From Sphingomonas sp. S2-65 (lineage in GTDB: Bacteria > Pseudomonadota > Alphaproteobacteria > Sphingomonadales > Sphingomonadaceae), in contig NZ_CP090953.1 in NCBI RefSeq assembly GCF_021513175.1, positions 558,001-622,000 on the forward strand: a stretch of DNA of 64,000 nucleotides, read 5' to 3'. Shown piece after piece: positions 19,579-31,400 of this stretch. The translations under genes and the position numbers were made by a program. Under the pieces are notes generated by a model, which saw nothing but the letters and a program-made list of their open reading frames with translations, ran no database searches and had not been told where the DNA came from. Within the stretch, counting starts at the first letter, position 1, and each line of letters opens with the position of its first letter.

Positions 19579-20358
19579 TCAGCCGGGCGAAGCAGCGGAG
19601 CCTGCAAGCAGCCCGCCGTCGATGTTCACTTCCGTCCCCGTCACATAAGTCGCCTCGTCCGAGGCGAGCGTCACGGCAATGGCTGCGACTTCATCCGGCA
19701 TGCCGAACCGCTTCAGCGGCGTGTCGGCTACCAGCGCCTGCGTCCGGGCCTCGCGATCCACACCATCTCCCAGCATCGGCTCCCAGATGGGCGTAAGGAT
19801 CGCGGCCGGGTGGATCGAGTTGCAGCGTATCTTCCAGCCCTGCTGCGCGCAGTAAAGCGCGACCGTCTTGCTGTGGTTGCGGATCGCCGCCTTGGACGAG
19901 GCGTACGCCGCAGCGCCGGGAATGCCGACCAGTCCGGAGCGAGACGATATGTTGATGATCGAGCCGACCCCCGCCGCCTTCATCGCGCCGATCGCATAGC
20001 GACAACCGAGGAACGTTCCGTCCAGGTTGACCCGATGAACCTCCCGCCAGTCCGCCAGGCTGGCGTGTTCCGGGTCGTGCGCCACCATGCACGCTTCGAA
20101 GCCCGTCACCCCGGCATTGTTCACGACCACGTCCGCCACCGGAACGATGCCCGCCAATCGCGACCAGTCGGTCTCCTCGCGCACGTCGAGCCGTTCGAAC
20201 CGGCACCCGATCTCGGCTGCCGCCGCGGCGCCGCCCGCTTCGTCGATGTCGGTCACGACAACGACGCCGCCTTCGGCATGGAAGCGCGCGGCGATGGCGC
20301 GGCCAATGCCCCGCGCCGCGCCGGTGACGACGCACGTCTTGTTGTTCAGTCTTTGCAT
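19579..20358 (-). CDS. short-chain dehydrogenase/reductase (SDR)
   Basis: 259 aa, classical SDR size. The NAD(P)-binding TGAARGIG is at 12-19 and D37 in VVTDID favours NAD(H). NNAG is at 80-83, the catalytic Ser near 138, then Y152-x3-K156 (YASSK). A C-terminal [12 protein letters not shown] completes the classical fold. It oxidises or reduces a secondary alcohol or ketone; the substrate cannot be told. The Sphingomonas relatives I know with this pattern include hydroxysteroid and 3-oxoacyl reductases. ATG at 20358 is the only good start. No operon partner. Confidence 0.9.
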   Translation of the reverse strand: MQRLNNKTCVVTGAARGIGRAIAARFHAEGGVVVVTDIDEAGGAAAAAEIGCRFERLDVREETDWSRLAGIVPVADVVVNNAGVTGFEACMVAHDPEHASLADWREVHRVNLDGTFLGCRYAIGAMKAAGVGSIINISSRSGLVGIPGAAAYASSKAAIRNHSKTVALYCAQQGWKIRCNSIHPAAILTPIWEPMLGDGVDREARTQALVADTPLKRFGMPDEVAAIAVTLASDEATYVTGTEVNIDGGLLAGSAASPG

Positions 20359-20576
20359 GATGTTCTCGAAAACAGAGTCCAGGTGGCGGATCGCTCCGCT
20401 GGCATATGCCTTGCCGCTTTAGCGGTGACGCTGGATCATTTTCGAAACTCCCGAAGGCGGTAGTGGCTTACTTCATCCAGCGGGTGGCTGCAAATCCGGG
20501 CTATCCTCGCCTGCAGCCTGAAAGCCGCCGGTCGCCTGGATACCCATTTGCGGTTGTTCGCCGTCTCTGAAAACGC

Positions 20577-20652
20577 TGGTGGGCCCGGCAGGACTCGAAC
20601 CCGCAACCTAGCCGTTATGAGCGGCCAGCTCTAACCGTTGAGCTACAGGCCC
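20577..20652 (-). tRNA. tRNA-Ile2 (anticodon CAT, probable lysidine-modified)
   Basis: Minus-strand cloverleaf beginning GGGCCTG and ending CGGGCCC-A-CCA with encoded CCA. The anticodon loop is CTCATAA in stem GGCCG/CGGCT. CAT would read Met, but the anticodon arm with CTCATAA and the CGGCTAGGTTGC extension resemble the tRNA-Ile2 isoacceptor, whose C34 is converted to lysidine by TilS to read AUA. I call it Ile2 rather than elongator Met on that resemblance. Its 5' end overlaps the 3' end of the polysaccharide deacetylase gene. Confidence 0.85.
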
Positions 20653-21698
20653 CCAGCAGAACCCGCACTAGCGGAGGTCGCGGTCGGACCGCAAGCCGCG
20701 TCGAGCGCGTCGATGATCTGGTCGAGCGATGCCGGCGCGATCTTCAGCCGGTCGAGCTCCGCCAGAACGCCCTCCCACCACCGGTAGAAGGCGGCGAGAT
20801 CGGCCTCGGTGCGGACATAGGGCGTGTGACCCGGCTCCAGCGACGGCGAGTGGAAGCTGAAATTGAGCAGGCGCACGCCCTCCCCCGCCGCCACGCGTAC
20901 CGCTTCGAGCACGTCGTCGAGCGGCATGTCCTCGGGCGTGAGCGCCACCCTGGAAAACAGCCCGAGGCGCGAGGCGATGCCGCGTCCGCGCGGAAGCGTG
21001 CCGAGCCAGCGGTGAAGCCCGGCACCGCCGCGGCGGGCATGGCCGGTATAGACGGTGGTGAGCGGCAACTCGCTCAACCCCGGCATCAGGCCGAACGGCT
21101 GGTTGCCGATCCGCGTGAAGTCGGGTCCGCCCGCCCGCGAATAGTCGTAGCCGGCGCGCATCGAGCTATCGAGGCGGTAGCCCAGCCTCGATAGCATCGC
21201 GGGAGTATCCGGGCCGATACCGTAACGGCCCGCCCGATAGATACGCGGCTGCACCCCGATCGCGTCGGTGATCAGGGTGGTGAGCAGAGTCAGCTTGGCT
21301 TCTTCAAGCCCGTGCGGAAGATTGGCCGCGAAGCTGTTGAGGATGCTGACATCTTCGTCGAAAGGCGGGCTCACCCAGGGGTGAAGCTGGGTGCCGACTG
21401 CCGACCGGCCGTCCTCCAGCATCGTCCGCAGGATCTCCACCGAACGCGCGCAGGTCGCGATCGGATGGTCGATCAGGCAAGTGAGCGGCACGCCGCGGGC
21501 GGTGAACCAGGCATGCGCGGCCGGCAAGGCGCGCATATGATTGGTGCCGCGCGCGTCGCGGCTGAACGGTTTGGTCCAGTCGAACTCTTCCTCGGTATCG
21601 ATGAAGACAGTGAACCGCGTCCCGAACGCGTCGGGCCAGTGCAGCAGCGCATGCGGCTCCGGCGCCGGCACCCGGTAGGGAAGCTGCCGCTCCGCCAC
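20643..21698 (-). CDS. polysaccharide deacetylase family protein
   Basis: 351 aa from GTG at 21698, two bases after the histidine kinase stop, so coupled to it. The NodB-type fold is indicated by FTVFIDTEEEFDW (the metal-binding Asp region, about 29-41), the TCLIDHPIA strand, GTQLHPWVSPPF (H-x-W metal/acid motif) and a late LLNFSFHSPSLEPG (the catalytic His strand). No signal peptide is present, so it is probably cytoplasmic. Relatives in sphingomonads are described only as polysaccharide deacetylase-like, and actual sugar deacetylation is unproven. The C-terminal residues and the TAG stop are read from the first bases of the tRNA-Ile2 gene. Confidence 0.85.
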   Translation of the reverse strand: MAERQLPYRVPAPEPHALLHWPDAFGTRFTVFIDTEEEFDWTKPFSRDARGTNHMRALPAAHAWFTARGVPLTCLIDHPIATCARSVEILRTMLEDGRSAVGTQLHPWVSPPFDEDVSILNSFAANLPHGLEEAKLTLLTTLITDAIGVQPRIYRAGRYGIGPDTPAMLSRLGYRLDSSMRAGYDYSRAGGPDFTRIGNQPFGLMPGLSELPLTTVYTGHARRGGAGLHRWLGTLPRGRGIASRLGLFSRVALTPEDMPLDDVLEAVRVAAGEGVRLLNFSFHSPSLEPGHTPYVRTEADLAAFYRWWEGVLAELDRLKIAPASLDQIIDALDAACGPTATSASAGSAGGL

Positions 21699-21700
21699 GA

Positions 21701-23305
21701 TCAGTTCAGATGCGCCTGGCCCACTTGGCTGATTACGGAGGCGGCGAGCCGCAAAGTCAACCGGTCGCTGCCGATCGCCAGCGATCCGCCCAGCTCGCGG
21801 GCAAGGTTGCGCGCGAGCCGCAGCGCGAAGCCGGTGCCGAGCAGCGTGGTGTCGTCACGCTCGTCATCGATGCCCAGCACCGAGTCACCCGGATAATCCG
21901 CCAGCGCGCGCGGCCGGTCGATCGCGATCGCGACGCGGTCCACGGCCTCGTGCGTGACATAGACGCCGATGCGCTCGCCTGGCGCGCTGGCCGAGACGAG
22001 TGTCGCCAGCAACCGCGACAGCAGGCGTTCGACGGCGCGGCGATCGCCCACCACCGAGGCGTCGTCGATCGGCAGCGCGATCATCGCGCCGCGAAGCTCG
22101 GCGAGTGGACCAAGGTCTTCCGCGATCGATTCGAGCAGCGGGCGCAGCGCGACGCGGCCGGGGATCAGCGCCAGCGCCGCGCTGTCGATCCGCGCGGCCA
22201 AATCGAGATCGTCGATCGCGCCGAGCAGCTCGCGCGCCTGCGCCCGGATGATGTGCGCACGCTCGCGATAGACCGCCGAGACCGGTCCCAGCATCTGCGA
22301 TTCGATCATCTCGGCAAAGCCGGCGATCGCATTAGTGGGGGTGCGCAGTTCGTGGACGAGCTGCCGCAGCGAATCGGCGGCGGCGTGCGAGGCACCCTCG
22401 GCCGGGGGTTCGGCACGCTCGTCGGGGCGCGGACGGCGCGCGGTGCCGCGATAGCCGGTGAAGCGGCCGCTTGCCGGATCGAATGCCGGAATGCCGGAGA
22501 TGAGCCAGTCGCCGGCCGCGTCGGACTCGCCCTCGATCCGCAGCCGCGCGTGCGAGAACGCCGCGCGGTGCCGCAGCGCGCCGCTGGCGGTGCCGTCGAC
22601 CCGCGCATCGCCGGCATCCAGGCTGATCCCGATCACCGGACCGCGGCTGACGCCGTCGACCCAGCGGATGATGCCCTTGCCATCGGTCTCGAAGCGGAAC
22701 GCCTCAACGACGCGCATCGCCGCCATCGGTGCGGGATCGGTTTCCCGCTTGCGCCAGAACGCGTCGATCCGGGCGACCACTTCGGCGATCTCGAAGGTGC
22801 CTGCGTCGGCCTCGGCGAGGCTCGGCTCGGCAGCGGCAGGCGCGGTCTCGGCTTCCTGCTCGACCGGAACCGGGCTGTTGTCGGGCAGCACGAAGTCGAC
22901 CGGGCCGAAGCTTTCGAGCGCGCGCTGGACGGCGGGGCTCAAGTCGCGGCGGTTGCGCAGGATCGCGCGTCCGGCCGGAGTCAAGTCTGGGAGCAGCTGG
23001 ATCCACTCGGCCGCGGCGAGCCGTGCCGAACGCAGCGCAGGCGCGGCGACCGCGGCGTCGTCCAGCGCGAACAGGCGGACCAGCGGCGCGGGCGGGTTGG
23101 CATATTCGAGCGAGCGGGCGCTGGCGGCGCGGACGGTGGCGGGCACCTTGCCGCGCAGGTCGCGAAGCGCGGCGAGCACGCGGGTATCGGGGACCACGCG
23201 CCGGCGGCCCACCAGATCGGTCAGCTGGCGCCAGGCCGACTGCACGCCGAAGGGTGTCCGCAGATCGGAGGCGAGCACCGTTTCCAGAGTATCGTCGAAC
23301 CGCAC
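21701..23305 (-). CDS. cytoplasmic sensor histidine kinase
   Basis: 534 aa with no membrane helix. The N-terminal about 180 residues form an unrecognised helical region rich in Ala and Arg. A PAS-like segment follows (about 195-290), then HisKA with H318 (LVHELRTPTNAIAGF) and a HATPase domain. In the latter the usual G1 box is poorly conserved, but LGTGFALRLARNLARELGG is a recognisable G2 region. The missing clear DxGxG makes ATP binding worth checking. Start GTG at 23305 has AAGGTAGG upstream. It is directly coupled to the polysaccharide deacetylase downstream; no cognate response regulator is adjacent. Confidence 0.85.
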   Translation of the reverse strand: MRFDDTLETVLASDLRTPFGVQSAWRQLTDLVGRRRVVPDTRVLAALRDLRGKVPATVRAASARSLEYANPPAPLVRLFALDDAAVAAPALRSARLAAAEWIQLLPDLTPAGRAILRNRRDLSPAVQRALESFGPVDFVLPDNSPVPVEQEAETAPAAAEPSLAEADAGTFEIAEVVARIDAFWRKRETDPAPMAAMRVVEAFRFETDGKGIIRWVDGVSRGPVIGISLDAGDARVDGTASGALRHRAAFSHARLRIEGESDAAGDWLISGIPAFDPASGRFTGYRGTARRPRPDERAEPPAEGASHAAADSLRQLVHELRTPTNAIAGFAEMIESQMLGPVSAVYRERAHIIRAQARELLGAIDDLDLAARIDSAALALIPGRVALRPLLESIAEDLGPLAELRGAMIALPIDDASVVGDRRAVERLLSRLLATLVSASAPGERIGVYVTHEAVDRVAIAIDRPRALADYPGDSVLGIDDERDDTTLLGTGFALRLARNLARELGGSLAIGSDRLTLRLAASVISQVGQAHLN

Positions 23306-23411
23306 GCGCTGCCTACCTTCGATAGCGTCGGAAACAACGCACCAACGATCCCTTAACGCCGCCGGCTCCCATCACAAACCGACCAAATCGGGACGTCGCA
23401 TTGTGGGACAA

Positions 23412-23439
23412 TTGCGTTGATTTGTAATATTCTTATAGT
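23412..23439 (+). promoter_or_regulatory. possible promoter of the Lrp-family gene
   Basis: An AT-rich island in otherwise GC-rich DNA carries TTGCGT (23412-23417) and TATAGT (23434-23439) with 16 bp between them, 44 bp ahead of the Lrp start. This is a consensus-based guess only. The same island could serve the divergent kinase gene. Confidence 0.35.
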
Positions 23440-23483
23440 TAGAGGGTCGCGCAAGCAAATAATTGATCCGGAGTTGCGTTACA

Positions 23484-23951
23484 ATGCGGTTTGACGACAT
23501 CGATGTGCGAATCCTCGCCCTCCTGCAGGAGAATGGCCGGATGACGAACGTCGAACTGGCCGAACGTGTAGGCCTCACTGCGCCCCCCTGCCTCCGCCGC
23601 GTCCGTGCGCTCGAGCAGCAAGGCGCGATCAGTGGATATCACGCAGCCTTAGACCCTGCGGCGCTGGGATACAACCTGACCGTGTTCGCGATGGTCAGCC
23701 TCAAGAGCCAGGCCGACGCCGATCTGCGCGCGTTCGAGCAGCGGGTCGCCGAAATCCCCGAAGTGCGCGAATGCCACATGCTGAACGGCGAGATCGATTT
23801 CATCCTCAAGATCGTCGCCGCCGACCTGCAAAGCTTCCAGCAGATCCTCACCACCCAGCTCACCACCGCCCCCAATGTCGAGCATGTGAAGACATCGCTG
23901 ACGATCCGCACCGCAAAGTCGCTGCCCGGCGTGCCGGTCCCCGAGATGTAA
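23484..23951 (+). CDS. Lrp/AsnC family transcriptional regulator
   Basis: 155 aa. The N-terminal winged helix-turn-helix (RFDDIDVRILALLQENGRMT, then NVELAERVGLTAPPCLRRVRALEQQG) precedes the RAM/effector-binding domain (about 65-145: LTVFAMVSLKSQ, VRECHMLNGEIDFILKIVA). Lrp proteins bind amino acids and assemble as octamers or hexadecamers. ATG at 23484 with CCGGAG upstream is the start; the seven extra residues from 23463 are not conserved. Monocistronic, ended by the shared terminator. Confidence 0.93.
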   Translation: MRFDDIDVRILALLQENGRMTNVELAERVGLTAPPCLRRVRALEQQGAISGYHAALDPAALGYNLTVFAMVSLKSQADADLRAFEQRVAEIPEVRECHMLNGEIDFILKIVAADLQSFQQILTTQLTTAPNVEHVKTSLTIRTAKSLPGVPVPEM

Positions 23952-23953
23952 CG

Positions 23954-23992
23954 AAAAAGGGGCGGCGTCCTGCGACGCCGCCCCCTTCTTTC
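23954..23992. terminator. bidirectional intrinsic terminator
   Basis: GGGGCGGCGTC (23959-23969) and GACGCCGCCCC (23974-23984) form a perfect 11-bp stem with loop CTGC. On the plus strand it is followed by CTTCTTTC. On the minus strand the run of A at 23954-23958 becomes TTTTT. It therefore serves both convergent genes, the Lrp regulator and the TPR protein. Confidence 0.9.
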
Positions 23993-24007
23993 AAGCCGTC
24001 GTGGCGC

Positions 24008-25264
24008 TCAGGCGCCGAGCGGCGGGAAGTCGACCGAGGTCGCCCACAGCAGCGCGAGATTGCCATAGGACCCGGTCGCCGGCACCGCCTGGAACGCAGT
24101 CCGCGCCTCGTCCTTGCGGCCCAGCCGCTGCAGCGCGATGCCGCGATGCAAATTCACTTCGTCGGCCTTGGCCCCGCCACGCTGCAGCGCCTGGTCGTAG
24201 AGCTCCAGCGCCTTGGCGTTGTTGCCCGAAGCGAGGAACGCGTCGGCCAGGTTGGCGGTCTGCGTGCCGGTCTTGGCCGTCGCCACCTGGCGGTCGAGCG
24301 AACCCTCCGCCTTCGCGGCCGCCTGCGACGCGGTATAGATCCGCCCGGTATCCGAATCCCCCGACGGGATCTTGCCGTTCTTGCGGCCCTCTTCGATCAC
24401 CGTCACCGCTTCCCAGGGAAGGCCGCTGGTCTGCGCCTGATAGGCATAGTCGGCATAATCGCCGCGGTCCGCCAGCGCATTGGTCGAGCGCATCAGCCGG
24501 TACAGGTCGAGCTTCTCGACCTTCTCATTGGCCGCCGGCGTGCCCTGGCGAGTCACCTGGACCACCCAGCGCCAGTTCTGCACGGTGGGATATTCCTGGA
24601 TGTAGCGCGTCATCCACTGCGCGGTCGCGGCGCGGTCGCCGAGCGCGCTGACCTTGGGGATCGCGAAACGGTACCATTCGACCGGCGGCTTGCGCCCGGC
24701 GGCCTTGCTCGCGGCCATCGCCTTGTCCACTTCGGCCACGGCTTCGGCGTTCTTGCCGGTCGCGCCATAGGCGTTGGCGAGCAGGATCGAGATGTCCTCG
24801 GCGTTCGATCCCGCCTCGCGCGCCTTGGTCAGATACTGGATCGCCTCGGCGTTCTTCTTGGCGTTGGCGGCGGCGGCGCCCTGGAGGTAATAAAAGCGCT
24901 GCTGATACGGCTTCACGTTCTGCGGCGGCGTGGTGGGATTGCTCGCCAGAACGCCCAGTGCGGCGATCTGCCCGTTCACGTTGTTGCGCGACGTTTCGAG
25001 CTGAAGCCGCAGCACGGCGGCGAAATACTTTTCGGTATCGCTCTTGGCGACCGCTTCGGCGGCGACGATGCTCGGCTCGGCGGCGGTCCAGTTCTTGGCG
25101 TCCACTGCGGCCTGCGCGGCGGCGGCGGGCGTGCGGAACTCGTCGCTCACCTTGATCGCCTGTTCCTTGTCGTTCTTCTTCTGCGCAAGCGCGGGCGAGA
25201 CGCCCAGTGCGGAAGTGCCCAGCGTCAGCGCGGCGGCCATCGCGAGCTTCGAAACGAACGTCAT
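24008..25264 (-). CDS. exported tetratricopeptide-repeat protein
   Basis: 418 aa. The signal peptide is about residues 1-28 (ending SPALAQ). The remainder is alpha-helical with TPR-like units, for example around 50-75, 145-175 (AIQYLTKAREAGSNAED then LLANAYGATGKNAEAVAEVDKAM) and 345-400 (ANLADAFLASGNNAKALELYDQAL). It is probably a periplasmic scaffold, and no catalytic motif is visible. Start ATG at 25264 is preceded by GAGGAGAG. Standing alone between a terminator and the gyrA promoter region, it gives no context for its role. Confidence 0.85.
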   Translation of the reverse strand: MTFVSKLAMAAALTLGTSALGVSPALAQKKNDKEQAIKVSDEFRTPAAAAQAAVDAKNWTAAEPSIVAAEAVAKSDTEKYFAAVLRLQLETSRNNVNGQIAALGVLASNPTTPPQNVKPYQQRFYYLQGAAAANAKKNAEAIQYLTKAREAGSNAEDISILLANAYGATGKNAEAVAEVDKAMAASKAAGRKPPVEWYRFAIPKVSALGDRAATAQWMTRYIQEYPTVQNWRWVVQVTRQGTPAANEKVEKLDLYRLMRSTNALADRGDYADYAYQAQTSGLPWEAVTVIEEGRKNGKIPSGDSDTGRIYTASQAAAKAEGSLDRQVATAKTGTQTANLADAFLASGNNAKALELYDQALQRGGAKADEVNLHRGIALQRLGRKDEARTAFQAVPATGSYGNLALLWATSVDFPPLGA

Positions 25265-25546
25265 GTAATACTCTCCTCGTGGGGAACGCGGACGGGTTCG
25301 ACTGGTCCTCTAGTTAACCGTTCGGGCCCGTTCAAGCGACGCGGTTGCATCGCGGGATGACAATCGCACCATGAACCGCCTTTGAACGCGTTGGTTCAAT
25401 CCGTCGGCTCGCCCTCATGCCGCGCTGCCCGTACTGCACTCTCTCGCGCACACGCGCGCGCGGGCATGCGCAGGCGCGCAGGGTTGGCAGGAGGTACTAC
25501 GCCCGCTAGAGCAACCTGAACGTAACAAACCCGAAAGCACCATCCT

Positions 25547-28287
<2,741 letters not shown>

Positions 28288-28291
<4 letters not shown>

Positions 28292-28662
28292 GCGCCGGAG
28301 AGCAAGAGACCGTGATGAACGACAGCCTCGCCTACAAGGTGCTGACCGCCGAGCAGATGTCGACGCTGGAACATGCGCGGGTGTTCAAGGGGGCGCCGGT
28401 GGATCTGGAGGATGGCTATATCCATCTCTCCACTGCCGAGCAGCTTGGCGAGACGATCGACAAGCACTTTGCCGGCCAGGAGCATCTCTGGCTGGTGGCG
28501 GTGGACCTCTCCGCCGCGGCCGACGCGATCAAGTGGGAGCCCTCGCGCGGCGGCGCGCTGTTCCCACATTTGTACGGCGAGTTATCGCTCGACTTCGTCG
28601 TGGCCTATAGCGAGCTCAACTACGAACCCGACGGCAGCCTGCGCCTCCCCGTCACCGGCTAA
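28288..28662 (+). CDS. DUF952 domain-containing protein
   Basis: 124 aa if started at GTG 28288, or 115 aa from ATG 28315. It carries the DUF952 pattern: YKVLTAEQ, FKGAPVDLEDGYIHLSTAEQ, HLWLVAVDLSA, LFPHLYGELSLD. The fold resembles ADP-ribosyltransferase-like small domains (DUF952 is related to the RNA 2'-phosphotransferase/ART clan), but the members' activity is not established. It is translationally coupled to gyrA by a four-base overlap, so both are probably co-expressed. Confidence 0.85.
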
Positions 28663-28699
28663 CCAAGCCGAGCACCCAGCCGTCCTCTCTCTCCCCCCC

Positions 28700-28805
28700 C
28701 GTCATCCCGGCCTTGAGCCGGGATCCCGCTTCTTCTGCCACCCCAGCCAGCGGAACCGCTGCCGCCCCTAAGGCAGCGGGACCCCGGCTCAAGGCCGGGG
28801 TGACG
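28700..28805. repeat. REP/BIME-like pair of inverted palindromic units
   Basis: Two 31-bp units face each other: 28700-28730 and 28775-28805, complementary at 29 of 31 positions. The two mismatches are both of the G-T type, so an RNA stem would be complete. Each unit contains its own palindrome (CCCGGC-TTGA-GCCGGG type). The 44-bp spacer holds a further palindrome, CAGCGGAACCGCTG at 28747-28760. It lies 38 bp after the gyrA-DUF952 operon. Probably transcription-terminating or mRNA-stabilising, and likely one of many genome copies. Confidence 0.75.
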
Positions 28806-28961
28806 AAGAAACTCGGTAGCCCGTTCAGCGCCCAATCCAGCAACACCAGCACTGGAAATAACGCCGCCACCCGCGTACGGAGGCACCAACGCGGCACTCG
28901 CGGGTTGAGCGCAGGACGACTGGCCCTTGCGGGCCGGTTCACTGCGCAACAGGGGCGCACG

Positions 28962-29378
28962 ATGAGGGGTCTGTCGACCATGCGAGCAGGAAGACTGCGG
29001 CGCGTCGCGCTGCTGCTGCTCGCATGCGCGCTCTTCCTCCGCGTCATGGTCCCCGCAGGCTGGATGCCCCAGGCGAGCGCGTCCGGCGTCGCCCTCAAAT
29101 GGTGCGGCGAAAGCGGCCGCGCGCTCCCGGAAGAAGCACGCGCCGAATTGGCAAAGGCGCTCGGTGCGCACGGCCAGCAGAAGCACGATGCCGCACCCGA
29201 ACATCCCTGTCCCTTCGCGGTCGCGGCGGTGGCGCTGCCTGCCCCGGAAGTCTCTGCCGCCCTCGCTCTGCCCCATGCTTGCGATGATGTCGCGCCGGCA
29301 TTGGTTTCTGCCGTCGCGCCCGGTCTCGGCCTCGCGGCCCCGCCCCCCTTCTCCACCGGACCTCCGCTCCTCGGCTGA
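28962..29378 (+). CDS. DUF2946-like small exported/membrane protein
   Basis: 138 aa from ATG 28962 (AGGGG seven bases upstream); ATG 28980 is an alternative. A basic N-terminus leads into a single hydrophobic helix (RVALLLLACALFLRVMVPAG). The exported part has a Cys (LKWCGE), then HDAAPEHPCPFAVAAVA, the C-P-F element typical of DUF2946, and later HACDD. The Cys/His content suits metal or heme handling. It lies 48 bp before a TonB receptor and PepSY gene. DUF2946 proteins are commonly seen beside copper- or iron-related TonB receptors, but their role is unknown. Confidence 0.75.
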   Translation: MRGLSTMRAGRLRRVALLLLACALFLRVMVPAGWMPQASASGVALKWCGESGRALPEEARAELAKALGAHGQQKHDAAPEHPCPFAVAAVALPAPEVSAALALPHACDDVAPALVSAVAPGLGLAAPPPFSTGPPLLG

Positions 29379-29426
29379 CTTCCCCGCGCGCTTTCGGGCG
29401 CCCCGAACGTCATCCGAGGAATTTCC

Positions 29427-31400
29427 ATGTCTTATGCCCTCCGCGCGCTGATGGGCGCGCCCATGCTGCTTGCCGCCCTGCCCGCTTTCGCGCAGCAGAC
29501 CGACCGCACTGACGAAGTAGTCGTCACTGCCGAGAAGCTGGTCGAACAGGCCATTCAGAAGGTCAACGAAACCCCCGGCGGCGCCGACGTCGTCTCCGCC
29601 GCCGAGTTCCAGAACCGCGAGACTGTGTCGCTGCGCGACGCCCTCGCCTTCTCCCCCGGCGTCTACGCCCAGCCTCGCTTCGGCCAGGAGGTCCGCCTTT
29701 CGATCCGCGGCTCCGGCATCAGCCGCGGCTATCACATGCGCGGGCTGACGCTGCTTCAGGACGGCATCCCGATCAACCTGACCGACGACAATGGCGACTT
29801 TCAGGAGCTCGACCCGAGCTTCCTCCAGCACCTCGAGGTGTTCCGCGGCGCCAACGCGCTGCGCTTCGGCGCCTCGACGCTTGGCGGCGCGATCAACGGC
29901 GTGACGCCCACGGGCCGCAGCGCGCGCGGCGTCACCCTGCGCCTCGACGGCGGCAGCTTCGACACCCTGCGCGCCTTTGGCAGCGTCGGCTTCGCCGATG
30001 AGCGGGGCGACGCGTTCCTTGCGGTTGCCGGCGACACCTCGGACGGCGACCGCGATCACGCCAGGCGCCGCGCCTTCCGCTTCAACGGCAATGCCGGCAT
30101 CCGCCTGACCGACCGGATCGAAACGCGCTTCTACGCCGCCGTGCAGACGCTCCAGCAGGAACTGCCCGGCGCCCTCACCTACGCGGTGGTGCGCGACGAT
30201 CCCCAGACCGGCAGCTATGCCGGCGATCAGCAGCGCAATGTCGACTCGCTGCGTCTCCAGAACCGCACCAGCTTCGATCTGGGCAACGGCGGTCTCGACA
30301 TAGGCATCTTCCTCAACGCCAAGAAGCTTTACCACCCGATCTTCCAGGTGACCGAGCAGAAGGCGCTCGACTGGGGCAGCTATGCCCGGCTCGACCAGGA
30401 TTTCGGCGCCTTCGGACTGACTGCCGGCGTCACCGCCCGCTTCGGCACCGTCGACTCCCGGCGCTTCGTCAATGTCGACGGGAACCGTGGCGCGCCCACC
30501 TTCCGTGCCGACCAGGCCGCGCGCACCATCGACGCCTATGTCGAAGGGCGGGTTCGCCCGCTCGCCGGCCTGACGCTGATCGCCGGCGGCATCTTCACCA
30601 GCGGATTGCGGCGGCAGGATCAGCAATTCCCCGCCACCGTCAGCGGGCGCTCCACTTTCGAGCAGTTGAGCCCCAAGCTTGGCATCCTGTTCGAGCCGGC
30701 AAAGGACATCCAGCTCTACGCCAATGTCAGCCGCAGCCACGAGCTGCCGGGCTTCATCGAACTCGCCCAGATATCCGATTTCGTGCCCCTCGACGCGCAG
30801 CGGGCGTGGACGGCGGAAGTGGGTGCGCGCGGCCGCGCAGGCCCGTTTCAGTTCGATATCAGCGCATATCGCGCCGATCTGAGGGGCGAATTGCTGCAAT
30901 ATAACGTGAATCCGCCGACGATTCCGGCTGCAACCTACAACGCCGATCGCACCCGTCACCAAGGCGTCGAGCTGGGGTTTACGCTGGATATGGCTGCCTG
31001 GGCGCGGCTGCGGCAGGTTTATCAGTGGAGCGACTTCCGTTTTCGCGGCGACAGCGCCTTTGGCGACAATCGCCTGCCGGTGATCCCCCAGCATATGTTC
31101 AGAACCGAGCTCAGGCTTGGCACGGAAGCGCTTGATATCGCGCCCAATGTCGAGTGGGTACCGCGCGGCGCCTGGGCCGATTACGCCAACAGCTTCCGCG
31201 CAAACGGCTATGCGTCGCTCGGTCTGACGGCACGTCTGCGCGTCAACGAAAACGTCAACCTCTTCGCCGACGCCCGCAACCTCGCCGGCAACAACGCCGC
31301 CGGCGACGTCTCCGCCGTCGTCCAATACACCCCCGCCTCCGCGATCTTCTACCCCATCGAACGCCGCAGCATCTTCGCCGGCCTCCGGGCCGCATTCTGA
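29427..31400 (+). CDS. TonB-dependent receptor, siderophore/metal type
   Basis: 657 aa. Signal peptide about 1-22 (ending PAFAQ); TonB-box-like DEVVVTAEKL at about 30-39. The plug holds GGADVVSAAEFQNRETVSLRDAL and the conserved EVFRGANALRFGASTLGGAIN. The barrel ends in IFAGLRAAF with terminal Phe. This compact receptor is of the siderophore/cobalamin/copper group rather than a large polysaccharide receptor. Upstream is the DUF2946 protein, and downstream a PepSY reductase-like protein overlapping by one base (TGATG), so the three form one operon. Ligand probably ferric siderophore or another chelated metal. Confidence 0.92.
   Translation: MSYALRALMGAPMLLAALPAFAQQTDRTDEVVVTAEKLVEQAIQKVNETPGGADVVSAAEFQNRETVSLRDALAFSPGVYAQPRFGQEVRLSIRGSGISRGYHMRGLTLLQDGIPINLTDDNGDFQELDPSFLQHLEVFRGANALRFGASTLGGAINGVTPTGRSARGVTLRLDGGSFDTLRAFGSVGFADERGDAFLAVAGDTSDGDRDHARRRAFRFNGNAGIRLTDRIETRFYAAVQTLQQELPGALTYAVVRDDPQTGSYAGDQQRNVDSLRLQNRTSFDLGNGGLDIGIFLNAKKLYHPIFQVTEQKALDWGSYARLDQDFGAFGLTAGVTARFGTVDSRRFVNVDGNRGAPTFRADQAARTIDAYVEGRVRPLAGLTLIAGGIFTSGLRRQDQQFPATVSGRSTFEQLSPKLGILFEPAKDIQLYANVSRSHELPGFIELAQISDFVPLDAQRAWTAEVGARGRAGPFQFDISAYRADLRGELLQYNVNPPTIPAATYNADRTRHQGVELGFTLDMAAWARLRQVYQWSDFRFRGDSAFGDNRLPVIPQHMFRTELRLGTEALDIAPNVEWVPRGAWADYANSFRANGYASLGLTARLRVNENVNLFADARNLAGNNAAGDVSAVVQYTPASAIFYPIERRSIFAGLRAAF

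Noticed and set aside
20577..20652. tRNA-Met reading of the CAT tRNA
   Set aside because: Anticodon arm and following bases resemble the lysidine-type tRNA-Ile2 more than elongator or initiator tRNA-Met.
23288..23501. Similar first codons (MRFDD) in the divergent kinase and Lrp genes, suggesting an inverted duplication
   Set aside because: Similarity ends after about 14 bases, and an RFDDIDVRIL-type start is usual for Lrp proteins; coincidence is simpler.
28659..31325. 888-residue minus-strand open frame across REP, DUF2946 and TonB receptor genes
   Set aside because: Covers a repeat and two real genes in antisense; no domain seen.
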